Shown: positions 24,662 to 34,327, counted from the stretch's first letter. The stretch is DNA of 64,000 nucleotides from Paenibacillus massiliensis subsp. panacisoli DSM 21345 (GCF_000426545.1 NZ_AUFO01000010.1:186001-250000); one strand, 5' to 3'. Made by a program: numbers and translations. Notes: a model not told the origin generated them from the letters alone.

Positions 24662-24681
24662 GGGAACGGAGGTGGAGCACC

Positions 24682-27621
24682 ATGATAGGATATGAGCACA
24701 TCCGGGTACAGTCGCCGTATCCCTTACAGCATCTAGAGCAATTACATATCCAGTGGAAGACCGGGGAGCATGGGCGCATACGCCTAACAGGGACAAGCCC
24801 GGACAGCGAGCAAGTATCCGCAGTACTGCAGGCGGCTGCCGACGATACGTTGTATGTCTATGCACAGCAGGGAGAACAGGAGCTGAGCTTGTTCAAAGGC
24901 CTAGTGCAACGGGTTGAGGTCACGCACAGTCAGGGAATCTATACGCTGACCATCGAGGGCGTGAGTGCTTCGTATGCGCTGGATGTCGAGAAGCGCAAGC
25001 GGACTTTTCCAGAGGAGCAGCAGACGTATAGCGCGCTGATTGGGAAAGTGCTGCAGGCCTATCCGGGTAGTGATATGATCTATCACACTGGAGGCGGCGA
25101 GGCAGTCGGGGAGCCGATTCTGCAATATGAGGAGACGGATTGGGAGCTGCTGCAGCGTCTGGCGAGCCGCTTACAGGCGGTCGTCGTCTGTGATATATTG
25201 GAAGCAGCAAGTCCCAAGCTGCACTTCGGTATGCCAGAGGGAACGTCTCGCGAGCTGCCGCAGGACGTGTCCTACACGGCTCGCAAGAATCTCAAAGCCT
25301 ATCACCTGGCAGGTGGCCTGTCCTCCGGGCTGCATGATACGGATTTCTTTGAATACGAGATCACCACCTCGCAGCGGTATGCGCTGGGAGAGCAGGTTAA
25401 GTTCCGGCAGCAGCCGTTTGTCATTCGTGAGCTGCGGGCTGAGCTGGAGCAGGGCGAGCTGCATTTCCATTACGTGCTGGCCCGACCAGATGGAATCCGC
25501 CGGGAGACGCTGAGGAATCCGCTCTTGCGGGGCATCTCGCTGGAGGGCGAGGTGCTGGCTGTTCGCGGTGAAGAGGTCCAGCTGCGCCTGGAGATTGATA
25601 AGGATGATGGCTTGGCGGAGCCGCATTGGTATCCGTTCGCTCCGCCGACGGGGAGTGCGATGTACTGTCTGCCACAGGTCGGAACGAAGGCAAGTCTGTA
25701 CTACCCGGATGCAACGGGCTCCGGTGCGCTGATTGTGGGGACGGTACGCAAGAATGGCGGTGAATCTGCCAAGACAAGCGACACCAATACGAGATACTTC
25801 GGGACCGAGCATGGTAGTGAGCTGAAGCTGGCGCCGAGCCATGTGAACCTGCAAAAGGACCCCGAGGGCGCAATGCTCGTCAGTCTGAACGACGAGACGG
25901 GAATTGAGATTACCAGTCCCGGCAAGCTAACGATGACCGCAGAGCTGGAGCTGGAACTCTATACGCCGCAGCAGATCATTCTGGGCAGTGAAAGCCAGAT
26001 CTTGGCCTACCGCGGCGAGAGCGAAGCAGGGCTGGTGGTGGAGAGCGAGTACCACCTGCTAGGCGAGAAGGTGTGGGCTGACGGCAGCGACCGAACAACC
26101 TATCCGCCGTTCGACGACGAGCCGGAGCTTGGCGAAGAGCCTGAACCGGACCCGCCATTCAACTGGGGTAAGCTGGTGAAGAATGTATTGGTCGGTCTAG
26201 CAGTCGTCGTGGCTGTCGCAGCTGTAGCGGCTCTGACTGTTGCTACACTGGGAGCAGGCCCGATTCTGATCGGAGCCGTAGCCAGTGGTGCGTTGATTGG
26301 GGGCGCGATGGGTGTTGGGATGATGGCCGTATCGGATATAGCCCGGGGCGAGGTTAGCGACATGAGTGACTATGCGTTGACCGGGCTAAAGGACAGCTTC
26401 ATCGGGGCCGTGAGTGGTGCGATCTTCGGACCCGGAGCCGCCGTCGGAACGGCATTTGCTCGCAAGATGGGTGCTGCTGGGGCGGAAGGCGCCTTCACGA
26501 GCATTATGGACCAACTGCTGAGTGGGGAGAAGATTAACTGGAAGACTGTAGCGATGGATGCCGGGATTGGCATGCTGACTTTGGGTGCGCTGGACAATAA
26601 GTATGCCAAGCAGCTAGGTGGCTTTATTGGGAAGATTGGCAATAAGATCAGCCCAGCTTCCATTAAGTCCGGGATCTCGAAAGGTATGGATAAAGCGGCA
26701 GCAGGGTACCAAAAGGCGCTGGAGAAGCTCAGCGAGGCAGGCAGTGTGCTTGGGAAGAAGATGAAGGATCTTGGTCAGAATGTCGCTGATAAAGCGAAGG
26801 ATTTGAACCAGAAGGCGAAGAAACTTGCGGATTCGATTGAGCAACAGAATAAACTTGCCAATGAAAAGTTAAGACAGCAGGTGCAGAATGCAGCAGAGAA
26901 TATTTTTGGCCCCAAGAACAACTATGCTTTTGCGGGTAATACTACTTCACCTAATATTAGCAATAACATTCCGAACGTACCAAATACCACTATTAAAAAT
27001 TCCTCTGTTCCAGCTAAGACAGGCAGTAGAATCATAACTGAAGAGGAATTTGCAGACTTGGCGATCTTACTAAAAGGACAAAATTTATCTCGTGTAATGG
27101 TAAAAGAACTAAAAGAAGGTATGAAAAATGGACTATACTCTATAGAAAAAATTACGAAAGGGAATGCGAAATACAAAATTGACGTTTTGGACTCAAATGG
27201 AAAGCCTTCAACAACAGTTTTGCTGGATGATTCAGGTAAAACCGTTAGTATGAGTTGGACAGTGGGCAGTTCTGGTAAGCGTGGATCAGGATATAGGCGC
27301 GCAAAAGTTGGTAAAGGTAATGAAAGAGGTCATATAAAGTCCATAAATGAAGGTTCGCTTGATAATGCAGTTGAAGATAGCCCGCTGAATATTATCCCAC
27401 AGACACCACAAGTTAACGATCCTAAAGTGAAGACTTTTGAATATTATAGGGTTGAAAACTGCCAAGGTGAAAAAGTTATAACAGATATGCTTGATGACCC
27501 ACCTGGTTATGTAAGAGTATCGATTCCTAGTAAAAATATTGATGTGGTCTATAATCCTCTGTCACAAAATACAACAAAGTGGCCGAAGGATTGGTATACA
27601 AAAAGCGGACCTTTTAATTAG
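24682..27621 (+). CDS. VgrG effector with hydrophobic linker and C-terminal nuclease toxin
   Basis: A 979-residue modular protein. Residues 1-280 are gp27/late-control-D-like, about 285-370 an OB fold (SLEGEVLAVRGEEVQLRLEI, LPQVGTKASLYYPDATGSG), and 375-470 beta-rich. An acidic proline linker (EPELGEEPEPDPPFNWG) leads to a long Ala/Gly/Val hydrophobic region (about 493-600, two or three membrane-like segments) and a Lys-rich helical zone (620-740). The toxin lies at about 742-979, with GNERGHIKSINEGSLDNA then NIIPQTPQVN, the pattern of DNA/RNA non-specific endonucleases. Composition turns AT-rich from about 26930, at the toxin boundary. The segment 25414-26760 recurs in three displaced copies downstream. 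Confidence 0.85.
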   Translation: MIGYEHIRVQSPYPLQHLEQLHIQWKTGEHGRIRLTGTSPDSEQVSAVLQAAADDTLYVYAQQGEQELSLFKGLVQRVEVTHSQGIYTLTIEGVSASYALDVEKRKRTFPEEQQTYSALIGKVLQAYPGSDMIYHTGGGEAVGEPILQYEETDWELLQRLASRLQAVVVCDILEAASPKLHFGMPEGTSRELPQDVSYTARKNLKAYHLAGGLSSGLHDTDFFEYEITTSQRYALGEQVKFRQQPFVIRELRAELEQGELHFHYVLARPDGIRRETLRNPLLRGISLEGEVLAVRGEEVQLRLEIDKDDGLAEPHWYPFAPPTGSAMYCLPQVGTKASLYYPDATGSGALIVGTVRKNGGESAKTSDTNTRYFGTEHGSELKLAPSHVNLQKDPEGAMLVSLNDETGIEITSPGKLTMTAELELELYTPQQIILGSESQILAYRGESEAGLVVESEYHLLGEKVWADGSDRTTYPPFDDEPELGEEPEPDPPFNWGKLVKNVLVGLAVVVAVAAVAALTVATLGAGPILIGAVASGALIGGAMGVGMMAVSDIARGEVSDMSDYALTGLKDSFIGAVSGAIFGPGAAVGTAFARKMGAAGAEGAFTSIMDQLLSGEKINWKTVAMDAGIGMLTLGALDNKYAKQLGGFIGKIGNKISPASIKSGISKGMDKAAAGYQKALEKLSEAGSVLGKKMKDLGQNVADKAKDLNQKAKKLADSIEQQNKLANEKLRQQVQNAAENIFGPKNNYAFAGNTTSPNISNNIPNVPNTTIKNSSVPAKTGSRIITEEEFADLAILLKGQNLSRVMVKELKEGMKNGLYSIEKITKGNAKYKIDVLDSNGKPSTTVLLDDSGKTVSMSWTVGSSGKRGSGYRRAKVGKGNERGHIKSINEGSLDNAVEDSPLNIIPQTPQVNDPKVKTFEYYRVENCQGEKVITDMLDDPPGYVRVSIPSKNIDVVYNPLSQNTTKWPKDWYTKSGPFN

Positions 27622-27640
27622 TGTAAAGGGTGTGGTACGT

Positions 27641-28561
27641 GTGTATCTGATGAAACAAGACGACAAATATGGTTTTATAGATAGACTAGGTAACTATGTT
27701 ATTGAACCAATGTACAGAGATGCAAATGAATTTAGTGATGAACTAGCATGGGTCAGCACCTTCAAAGGTAAAAAAGGATATATAAATAAAGATAACAAAA
27801 TGGTTATAGAAGTTAATGCTGATTATTATGGTAACTTTAAATTTGGTTTGGCCCAAATCACCATTAATGGGATTGATTATTGTATTGATAAAAATGGAGA
27901 AGTTATTACTTCTAAGCTATTTAAAAAAATTCATGGGATTAATGAGAACCAAACGATCATTGTTGAAGTAGATCGGAAAATGGGATTGATTAATTATAGC
28001 AATGAATACATTCTGCATCCTGAATGGGATTATATCGGTGAATTCTCAGAAAGTTTCGCTGTTGTCAGTAAAGATGGAAAAGATGGTTACATCAGTGAGA
28101 ATGGTAACGTAGCAATTGATCCCATCTTTTTTTCAGGGGAAGGTTTTTCAGAAGGCTTTGCCATAGCTACATTAGATGGGAAACATTATGGATTTATCGA
28201 TTCAACTGGTGCATTTGTTATTGAACCTAAATACTATCAGTTGAAAGAATTTAGTGAGGGATTCGCAGGGTTTAGATTAAAGAGTGGTGGAAAATGGGGG
28301 TACCTAAATTCTTTAGGTGAGGTAGTGATCAAGCCCAAATTTCAAAGTGTTGAACCATTTTATGGTGGTTTAGCAGATGTAGTGAATAAAGACAGAACAG
28401 GTTTTATTAATCAAAAGGGGAAGTACGTTATTAAAAATGTGTTTTTGACGGCTAAGTCCTTTCGCGATGGCCTGGCATATGTGAATTACAATGGGGAATG
28501 GGGTTATCTGGATAAGGAAGGTCAATGGATATTTAAGCCGAGGGGATTTGATCTTTGGTAA
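27641..28561 (+). CDS. WG-repeat protein, candidate immunity
   Basis: About 306 residues made almost entirely of WG (KWGFID-type) beta repeats: KYGFIDRLGNYVIEP, KKGYINKDN, KDGYISENG, HYGFIDSTGAFVIEP, KWGYLNSLGEVVIKP, RTGFINQKGKYVIKN, EWGYLDKEGQWIFKP. The start is uncertain: GTG 27641 has AAAGGG upstream, ATG 27650 is the alternative. WG-repeat proteins often sit directly after polymorphic toxins. This gene follows the nuclease VgrG by about 20 bases, and its AT-rich composition matches the toxin domain. An immunity role is inferred from position. Confidence 0.75.
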   Translation: MYLMKQDDKYGFIDRLGNYVIEPMYRDANEFSDELAWVSTFKGKKGYINKDNKMVIEVNADYYGNFKFGLAQITINGIDYCIDKNGEVITSKLFKKIHGINENQTIIVEVDRKMGLINYSNEYILHPEWDYIGEFSESFAVVSKDGKDGYISENGNVAIDPIFFSGEGFSEGFAIATLDGKHYGFIDSTGAFVIEPKYYQLKEFSEGFAGFRLKSGGKWGYLNSLGEVVIKPKFQSVEPFYGGLADVVNKDRTGFINQKGKYVIKNVFLTAKSFRDGLAYVNYNGEWGYLDKEGQWIFKPRGFDLW

Positions 28562-28579
28562 CAGGAGGTGCAGAGTGCA

Positions 28580-29539
28580 ATGTTTAATAGAGTAGAAGCT
28601 ATAGAAACTATTCTTGAGAGATCACCTTATTTTGAGTACTTATGTAAATATGTCGCTACGATTGGATTCATATTTCAAAAAGGTTGCGAATTAGTCATTC
28701 TAGCGGGTAAAAATGACGCTCCATTAGCGAATATATTAGGCCTTTCTTCATCTAATGTTGGAATAGTTGATATTGAGTCATTAAATTCATTTGAAGAGGT
28801 TACCCCTGAATTATGTGTTAAGGTCAATGAAGAAGAAATAACTAAACTTGCTGAACAGGCAATACCTCTGTCTAAGCTGAGCATTTCTACTTCTGAAGGA
28901 CAAGTCCTGCCTCCGCAAGTAGAGAATATAATTAAAAGAATACTTATGCCGCCAACAGACGCTGCTTTTCCTTTGGCTGATCGAATTGAGTTAATTTATG
29001 GTAGTTTGTTTGGGTTTATTGAACCGAAATTGGTTTGGAGAAGCGAGCAAAGTGATTTGTTGGTCTTAAAGTATGAAGCTGCTTTTGAAGGGTTGGACGT
29101 GTATATTACGTCAGGATTTACGAATCCTGAGCTTTCTGGGAGCCAACTTGAATTGGAAAATGGTTCAACATCTGGTTATGGTTATGAACTATTGGTGATG
29201 GCAGAAAGTACAGATACAACACTTATTCGAGAACTAATAAGTTGGACGAAGTTTGTTGAAGAAACAAAAATTCATATTTTTCAGGGCCAATATTTAGAAT
29301 ATCAAGAGGGAAAGATTCCAGGGACAGATCTGGGGGGATTCATTGTTGTACCTCCAATAGATCTGCCGGAAATAATTCCTGTATTGTCCGGGTATGGGAT
29401 GTTAAATTTACTTATTGGTGTGACTCTAAAAGAATTAGAGATTGCGAAAAAAGAAGACGATATTTATATCGTGGCAGATAAGTTGTTTGAAGCGGGTTAC
29501 GTTAATTACAGTCCTTTAAATAGAGATTCTGTACTGTAG
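28580..29539 (+). CDS. SUFU-like domain protein, candidate immunity
   Basis: A 319-residue protein whose second half (about 170-315) follows the suppressor-of-fused (SUFU) pattern: DVYITSGFTNPEL, GYGYELLVMAES, LISWTKFVEETKIHIFQGQY, GTDLGGFIVVPP and LLIGVTLKELEIAKK. The first 110 residues are of unknown fold. SUFU-like domains are a known class of immunity proteins against polymorphic toxins. It follows the WG protein after 18 bases and a terminator closes the unit at 29560-29590. Which of the two proteins neutralises the upstream nuclease is not decidable from sequence. AGGAGG at 28563-28568 favours ATG 28580. Confidence 0.7.
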   Translation: MFNRVEAIETILERSPYFEYLCKYVATIGFIFQKGCELVILAGKNDAPLANILGLSSSNVGIVDIESLNSFEEVTPELCVKVNEEEITKLAEQAIPLSKLSISTSEGQVLPPQVENIIKRILMPPTDAAFPLADRIELIYGSLFGFIEPKLVWRSEQSDLLVLKYEAAFEGLDVYITSGFTNPELSGSQLELENGSTSGYGYELLVMAESTDTTLIRELISWTKFVEETKIHIFQGQYLEYQEGKIPGTDLGGFIVVPPIDLPEIIPVLSGYGMLNLLIGVTLKELEIAKKEDDIYIVADKLFEAGYVNYSPLNRDSVL

Positions 29540-29559
29540 GATTTTAAGTACTTTAAGTC

Positions 29560-29590
29560 AAGTCGGCATTTTAATAATGTCGACTTTTTT
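29560..29590 (+). terminator. Terminator of the nuclease/immunity unit
   Basis: Hairpin AGTCGGCATT / AATGTCGACT (29561-29570 and 29576-29585) with one G-U pair and a T-tract, 20 bases after the SUFU-like gene. Confidence 0.8.
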
Positions 29591-29636
29591 CATTCCATAG
29601 ACCCTAGTGAGCCATGGATAGTAAAAGACAAAGCTG

Positions 29637-30383
29637 GAAAAGCCGTTCGTCATTCGTGAGCTGCGGGCTGAGCTGGAGCAGGGTGAGCTGCATTTCCATT
29701 ACGTGCTGGCCCGGCCAGACGGGATTCGACGGGAAACGCTGCGCAAACCGCTCTTGCGGGGTATCTCGCTGGAGGGTGAGGTGCTGGCTGTCCGCGGAGA
29801 AGAGGTCCAGCTGCGCCTGGAGATTGATAAGGATGACGGCTTGGCTGAGCCGCATTGGTATCCATTCGCCCCGCCGACGGGAAGTGCGATGTACTGTCTG
29901 CCGCAGGTTGGAACGAAGGCAAGTCTTGCAAAGGAGTATGAAAGAAAAATCGATAATTCTAAATATTTCTCTCATGATAAAGGCGATTTTGGGGAAGAAG
30001 TGACAAAAATTGTAGCTAAAGATAGTGGATTAGGTAAAGACGTTTCTGATCTGTTTCAAACGGGGAGAAACGGTATAGATGCCGCATTCCTATCGAAAGG
30101 GCCGCCGCCAAAGTTAACGATTATTGAGTCCAAAGCATCAGATTCTGCAAGTTTTAGTTACTCGGATAAACAGAAAAAAGGCGGAGATAAGTATTTCGAA
30201 GGAATGATTAACAGCCAGGATTCTAGGTATGATGGTTTTGGGGACAAATTAGAGGAATTAATGGAGGAGAATCCAGGTCTAAAATTAGAATTCATTAGAG
30301 TTGAAACAGATATTAAGATAACAGATGTAGGATTCGGCGTTGATGATTTGAAGGTAAAAGATTGGAGTAAGGAAATAGATTAA
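29637..30383 (+). pseudogene. Displaced VgrG OB-fold fragment fused to PoNe-like DNase toxin
   Basis: About 290 bases (29641-29928) repeat codons 245-337 of the intact VgrG effector with silent and few coding changes. After VGTKASL the frame continues into a different, AT-rich domain of about 150 residues. That domain has GDFGEEVTKIVAKDSG, GRNGIDAAFL and LTIIESKASDS, a PD-(D/E)xK-type nuclease core like the PoNe family. There is no start codon or Shine-Dalgarno for the fragment; an in-frame TAA lies at 29622. It is therefore silent as it stands. A crossover in the shared OB segment would put this toxin in frame on the intact VgrG. Unlike the intact gene, the hydrophobic linker is missing here. 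Confidence 0.75.
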
Positions 30384-30400
30384 TTCCTAAGGAGGTTATG

Positions 30401-31375
30401 ATGATAAATCCCAAAAAATTTGAAATGGCATTTAAAAGATACAGAAATAACTTTGTGGAAGGGATTAGACTTGAAGATGTTAAAGAAAAATATAATATAA
30501 GTAGAAGCAAGATTGAGAAAATTGTTGATCAAAATGACACAGAAAAAGACCACATACTATTAATAAATCTAAATAAAATTTTCTCGTATTATTTATCACT
30601 ATGGAAAAATGATGTATTGATTATGAATAAAAGCAATACAGAAGAATTAAAGCAGATGCAGAAGGTCGTATTTTATCAATGCATGGTGCAGAAGCTCTAT
30701 ACGATTAGGTATCCTGAGATGATATTGGGATACTCGTTTAGAGAAGTCGTGATTACACTGGTTCATTTTACAATGTACGGTTGGGAGAAAGAAGAAGATA
30801 TATTATATGATTTTATGTCTCATCATTTCGGTGGATATTTAATAGATGCCAATGAAGAAAACAGGCATATATGGTTTTTGTTAGAGCTGTACTTGCAGTA
30901 TAAAAATAAAACAATCATGGGAACAAATAAAAAATTGTATTTAACGGTTAGAAAGAAGCTAAAAGAAGCGGATCTACGATTCGGCTCAATCCCAGAAGAC
31001 CTGAACATCTATGATGAAGTATTGGAACGTTGGTCGACTGATAATCTAGAGGAAATAGAAAAATTAATTTTGGAAATGTCCCAGTTTCATTCTGTTTTGG
31101 CTTCTGAAATTGGACAGCTAGGCGAATTTGGTGATTTTAGATACGGATTTTATCCTTTTGAAATCTTCTTCCTAGTGTATGTTAGGAGAAAACAAGGATT
31201 ACCAGTACCTAATAAGTTCGACAATTTACTAATGAATACTCCAGAAGCTAAAATGGTATTTGGAGATCGAGAGCCTTATCCTAAATGGGACCCAGCGCTT
31301 CAACTGATCGACCAATTTTATCGTAAAAACTACCCTGAATATATTCCTAACAAGCATGGGGAGTTGTTTCAATAA
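30401..31375 (+). CDS. PoNi-like immunity protein (DUF1910/DUF1911 type)
   Basis: A 324-residue, all-helical soluble protein with a strong AAGGAGG at 30389-30395. It shows the layout of PoNi immunity proteins: an N-terminal helical region and a C-terminal part with LREVVITLVHFTMYGW-like and LGEFGDFRYGFYPFEIFFLVYVRRK segments. The last segment resembles the DUF1911 signature, where Glu/Asp residues precede aromatic ones. It begins 17 bases after the PoNe-like toxin, which is the usual partner. Retaining it protects the cell against siblings carrying this toxin. Confidence 0.7.
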   Translation: MINPKKFEMAFKRYRNNFVEGIRLEDVKEKYNISRSKIEKIVDQNDTEKDHILLINLNKIFSYYLSLWKNDVLIMNKSNTEELKQMQKVVFYQCMVQKLYTIRYPEMILGYSFREVVITLVHFTMYGWEKEEDILYDFMSHHFGGYLIDANEENRHIWFLLELYLQYKNKTIMGTNKKLYLTVRKKLKEADLRFGSIPEDLNIYDEVLERWSTDNLEEIEKLILEMSQFHSVLASEIGQLGEFGDFRYGFYPFEIFFLVYVRRKQGLPVPNKFDNLLMNTPEAKMVFGDREPYPKWDPALQLIDQFYRKNYPEYIPNKHGELFQ

Positions 31376-31389
31376 AAGGGAGGGCCAGT

Positions 31390-31845
31390 ATGGCAGATCA
31401 AGGGATTGCGCAGCTCATTTTCTCTGATGACAAGGATTTGGAATCATTTCTTAAGGAGCAAGGCAGTTACGATTTACATGAGGACTTATTAAAGTATGGA
31501 TTGAAGACGAAAAAATTTTTGTACGTTGATTATAAAGGTGAGCATTACCAGGAAATTGTAAATTTTATTCTGGATTATGAATTTTCCCATCAAATTGAAT
31601 TAGCAACACAAGAAGAACTCGAGAAATTAGAAGTGTTTAATTATGAGTATTTGCCTGAAAAGATTATGGAAGTAAATAAAATATTATTACCAAAGGGGTA
31701 TGGACTATTTTCATATCCCAATTCAGGCGACTATTTTGTACTTTTCGTTGCAAAATTAGAAGATATTAAAAAACTACTGCAAGAAGAATTGTTGTTCGAT
31801 GATAGAATCCCTTTCCAAGAAAGATGTATTAAGTATTACAAATAG
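31390..31845 (+). CDS. Small acidic protein, possible second immunity gene
   Basis: A 151-residue soluble acidic protein with a good GGGAGGG before ATG 31390. It resembles DUF6630-type proteins found near polymorphic toxins (YGLKTKKFLYVDYKGEHYQEIV, LPKGYGLFSYPNSGDYFVLFV), but that name is from memory of the pattern and uncertain. It follows the PoNi-like gene by 14 bases and ends before a terminator. It probably belongs to the same immunity set or is a relic from another toxin. Confidence 0.6.
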   Translation: MADQGIAQLIFSDDKDLESFLKEQGSYDLHEDLLKYGLKTKKFLYVDYKGEHYQEIVNFILDYEFSHQIELATQEELEKLEVFNYEYLPEKIMEVNKILLPKGYGLFSYPNSGDYFVLFVAKLEDIKKLLQEELLFDDRIPFQERCIKYYK

Positions 31846-31879
31846 TGTTTATAGAGATATAAACAACGAATTATAATCC

Positions 31880-31925
31880 AAAAAAGCTTATCCCAGTTCT
31901 AGAGAGAATAGGGTTAAGCTTTTTT
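31880..31925 (+). terminator. Terminator closing the PoNe/PoNi unit
   Basis: Arms AAAAAAGCTTATCCC (31880-31894) and GGGTTAAGCTTTTTT (31911-31925). The same AAGCTT-centred design closes another cassette at 35680-35725. Confidence 0.8.
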
Positions 31926-32021
31926 GGTACTCAGAAATCAAATGTCTACGATTATGTTGACTCTTACCGAAAGCGGAGAACCTACATTTTTAGTAGGGAG
32001 CGAAAGAACCGCTGCAAGCGG

Positions 32022-33702
32022 GCAGCCGCATTGGTATCCGTTCGCTCCGCCGACGGGGAGCGCGATGTACTGTCTGCCACAGGTCGGAACGAAGGCAAGT
32101 CTGTACTACCCGGATGCAACGGGCTCCGGTGCGCTGATTGTGGGGACGGTACGCAAGAATGGCGGTGAATCTGCCAAGACAAGCGACACCAATACGAGAT
32201 ACTTCGGGACCGAGCATGGTAGTGAGCTGAAGCTGGCGCCGAGCCATGTGAACCTGCAAAAGGACCCCGAGGGAGCGATGCTCGTCAGTCTGAACGACGA
32301 GACGGGGATTGAGATTACCAGTCCCGGCAAGCTGACGATGACCGCGGAGCTGGAGCTGGAGCTCTATACCCCGCAGCAGATCATTCTGGGCAGTGAAAGC
32401 CAGATCTTGGCCTACCGCGGCGAGAGCGAAGCAGGGCTGGTGGTGGAGAGCGAGTACCATCTGCTAGGCGAGAAGGTGTGGGCTGACGGCAGCGACCGGA
32501 CAACCTATCCGCCGTTCGACGACGAGCCGGAGCTTGGCGAAGAGCCTGAACCGGACCCGCCATTCAACTGGGGTAAGCTGGTGAAGAATGTATTGGTCGG
32601 CCTAGCAGTCGTCGTGGCTGTCGCAGCTGTAGCGGCTCTGACTGTTGCGACACTGGGAGCAGGCCCGATTCTGATCGGAGCGGTAGCCAGTGGTGCGTTG
32701 ATTGGGGGCTCGATGGGTGTCGGGATGATGGCCGTATCGGATATAGCCCGGGGCGAGGTTAGCGACATGAGTGACTATGCGTTGACCGGGCTAAAGGACA
32801 GCTTCATCGGAGCGGTAAGTGGTGCGATCTTCGGACCGGGAGCCGCCGTCGGAACGGCATTTGCTCGTAAGATGGGCGCTGCTGGGGCGGAAGGTGCCTT
32901 CACGAGTATTATGGATCAGGTGCTCCGTGGGGAGAAGATTAATTGGAGTACTGTAGCCAAGGATGCGGGCATCGGGATGCTGACCTTGGGCGTGCTGGAC
33001 AGCAAGGTAGGTCAAAAGTTCACTGGCTTTGTGGGCAAAGTCGGTAATAAAGTGACTCCAGATTGGGTGAAAAAGGGAGTTACGAAGGCAAACGAGGGCT
33101 TTGAGAAGGTAGTGGACAAGCTCAGTGATGCTGGTAGTAAGATGGGCCAGAAGCTCAAAGGTTATCTTAAAGTACCTAGTAATCGTAAAAAAAGTCGTTT
33201 AGAAGAGTTGAGGGCTAAATATGGTAAGTTAAGCTCTAAAGAACTACATCAACGTATTAATTTAAGAGGTGCTGTTGGTGATGAATATAAGCGTCTAAAA
33301 TCTATAGGAGTAACAAATGATGAAATGGGACCATGTTTAGCTGGTGTGCTTGATAAAAAGACTGGGAAGATTTATTTTGCTAGAAACACTATGGATGGAA
33401 GTATCCCTAATGAACTTGCAAAAGTGATTAAAAAGAGACTAGTAAAAATGCCTAAAAATATACTAAATGGATATAAAAAATCTAAAGGTGCTGGGTCTCA
33501 TGCCGAAATTCTCGCACTAAACGAGGCCTTATTATCTAGAGAAGGTTCAAAACTTTCAGATTTTATGATATATGTGGTGAAGTCTAACGGTTCTCAAAAG
33601 CTACGAGGGACTCCTGTTCCAAGGTGTCCGCATTGTGAATACTTGACACAAGGAACCAATTTTATTCCGGAGGTTTTGAAATATGGAAAAAATCGTAGAT
33701 GA
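32022..33702 (+). pseudogene. Displaced VgrG 3' segment with YwqJ-like deaminase toxin
   Basis: From 32022 the sequence is nearly identical to the intact VgrG effector from 25617 (PHWYPFAPPTGSAMYCLPQ) for about 1.1 kb. The copy covers the end of the OB fold, the beta part, the acidic linker, the hydrophobic region and part of the Lys-rich zone. It then diverges, and after about 33175 becomes AT-rich and encodes a deaminase. The motifs are GSHAEILALNEAL (His-Ala-Glu) and PVPRCPHCEYLT (Cys-x-x-Cys), as in YwqJ-type polymorphic toxins. The reading frame is open back to 31924, but that upstream part has no Shine-Dalgarno and no VgrG homology. The gp27 domain needed for loading is absent, so this is a donor or relic cassette. 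Confidence 0.8.
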
Positions 33703-34102
33703 AGAGATGCTGGATTATGATGATGATTTAAGAATTTATGATGACGAACTATTCACAGGTATTGGATATTCAAATCACCCTAATGGAGTTATAAAAAGGA
33801 AAACTAATTATAAAAATGGGCTTCCACATGGTATTCGAAAAGAATGGTATTCTGATGGGGAAATTCAATCAGAATATGAATTAAAGAGAGGACGGATACA
33901 TGGTTGTAGAACTTGTTGGCATTCAAATGGCTCAATAAAATCTATTGCTCATTTCGAATGGGGGATTGAACTGGACTATACTGAATGGGACCAGAATGGT
34001 AAGTTAATTGAAAAACGAGAACTTGACCCTAAATCCCCTGATTCAAATTATGATGTTTTGTTGAAATTCAGAGAGTATTATTCTAAGCAAGAGAATCTAT
34101 GA
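33683..34102 (+). CDS. MORN-repeat immunity protein (YwqK-like)
   Basis: A 139-residue protein with MORN-type repeats (HPNGVIKRKTNYKNGLPHG, WYSDGEIQSEYELKRGRIHG, HSNGSIKSIAHFEWG). YwqK, the B. subtilis partner of the YwqJ toxin, is of this type. Overlap with the deaminase cassette by 20 bases and a GGAGG at 33668-33672 indicate coupled expression. It most likely neutralises the YwqJ-like deaminase. Confidence 0.8.
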   Translation: MEKIVDEEMLDYDDDLRIYDDELFTGIGYSNHPNGVIKRKTNYKNGLPHGIRKEWYSDGEIQSEYELKRGRIHGCRTCWHSNGSIKSIAHFEWGIELDYTEWDQNGKLIEKRELDPKSPDSNYDVLLKFREYYSKQENL

Positions 34103-34245
34103 AATTAAAACTTGAAATATGTAGTTCTGAATTGGTTCTGTTCGTCTGCATATTATTCGTTAAATGAAGCATTACTAGCACAAAAATGCCTTGCCCACTG
34201 ATTATATGGATTATGTAATCATATAGTAAGAACAGTATACAATAT

Positions 34246-34274
34246 CAAGGGCGGAATTCCGCCCTTGTTTTTTT
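34246..34274 (+). terminator. Terminator after YwqK-like gene
   Basis: A perfect 11+11-base palindrome (34246-34267, centred on GGAATTCC) with a T-tract at 34267-34274. It lies between convergent genes (YwqK-like and endonuclease V). Confidence 0.85.
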
Positions 34275-34327
34275 AAATAGCATTTTCGCATAACAATATC
34301 ATATTGTAAGTGAATTGTGCATCTCAC

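Noticed and set aside
25171..25854. Minus-strand frame of 227 codons in the VgrG effector, repeated in the downstream copies
   Set aside because: It recurs only because the VgrG segment itself is duplicated; no independent evidence for coding.
6465..27621. Prophage or phage tail remnant, suggested by gp27/gp5-like spike proteins
   Set aside because: No terminase, portal, capsid, tape measure, lysis or integrase genes; kinase, phosphatase, FHA and Hsp70 genes and toxin/immunity pairs fit an injection system instead.
24682..33702. Rhs element
   Set aside because: No YD repeats are present; the carrier is a VgrG with gp27 and OB domains.
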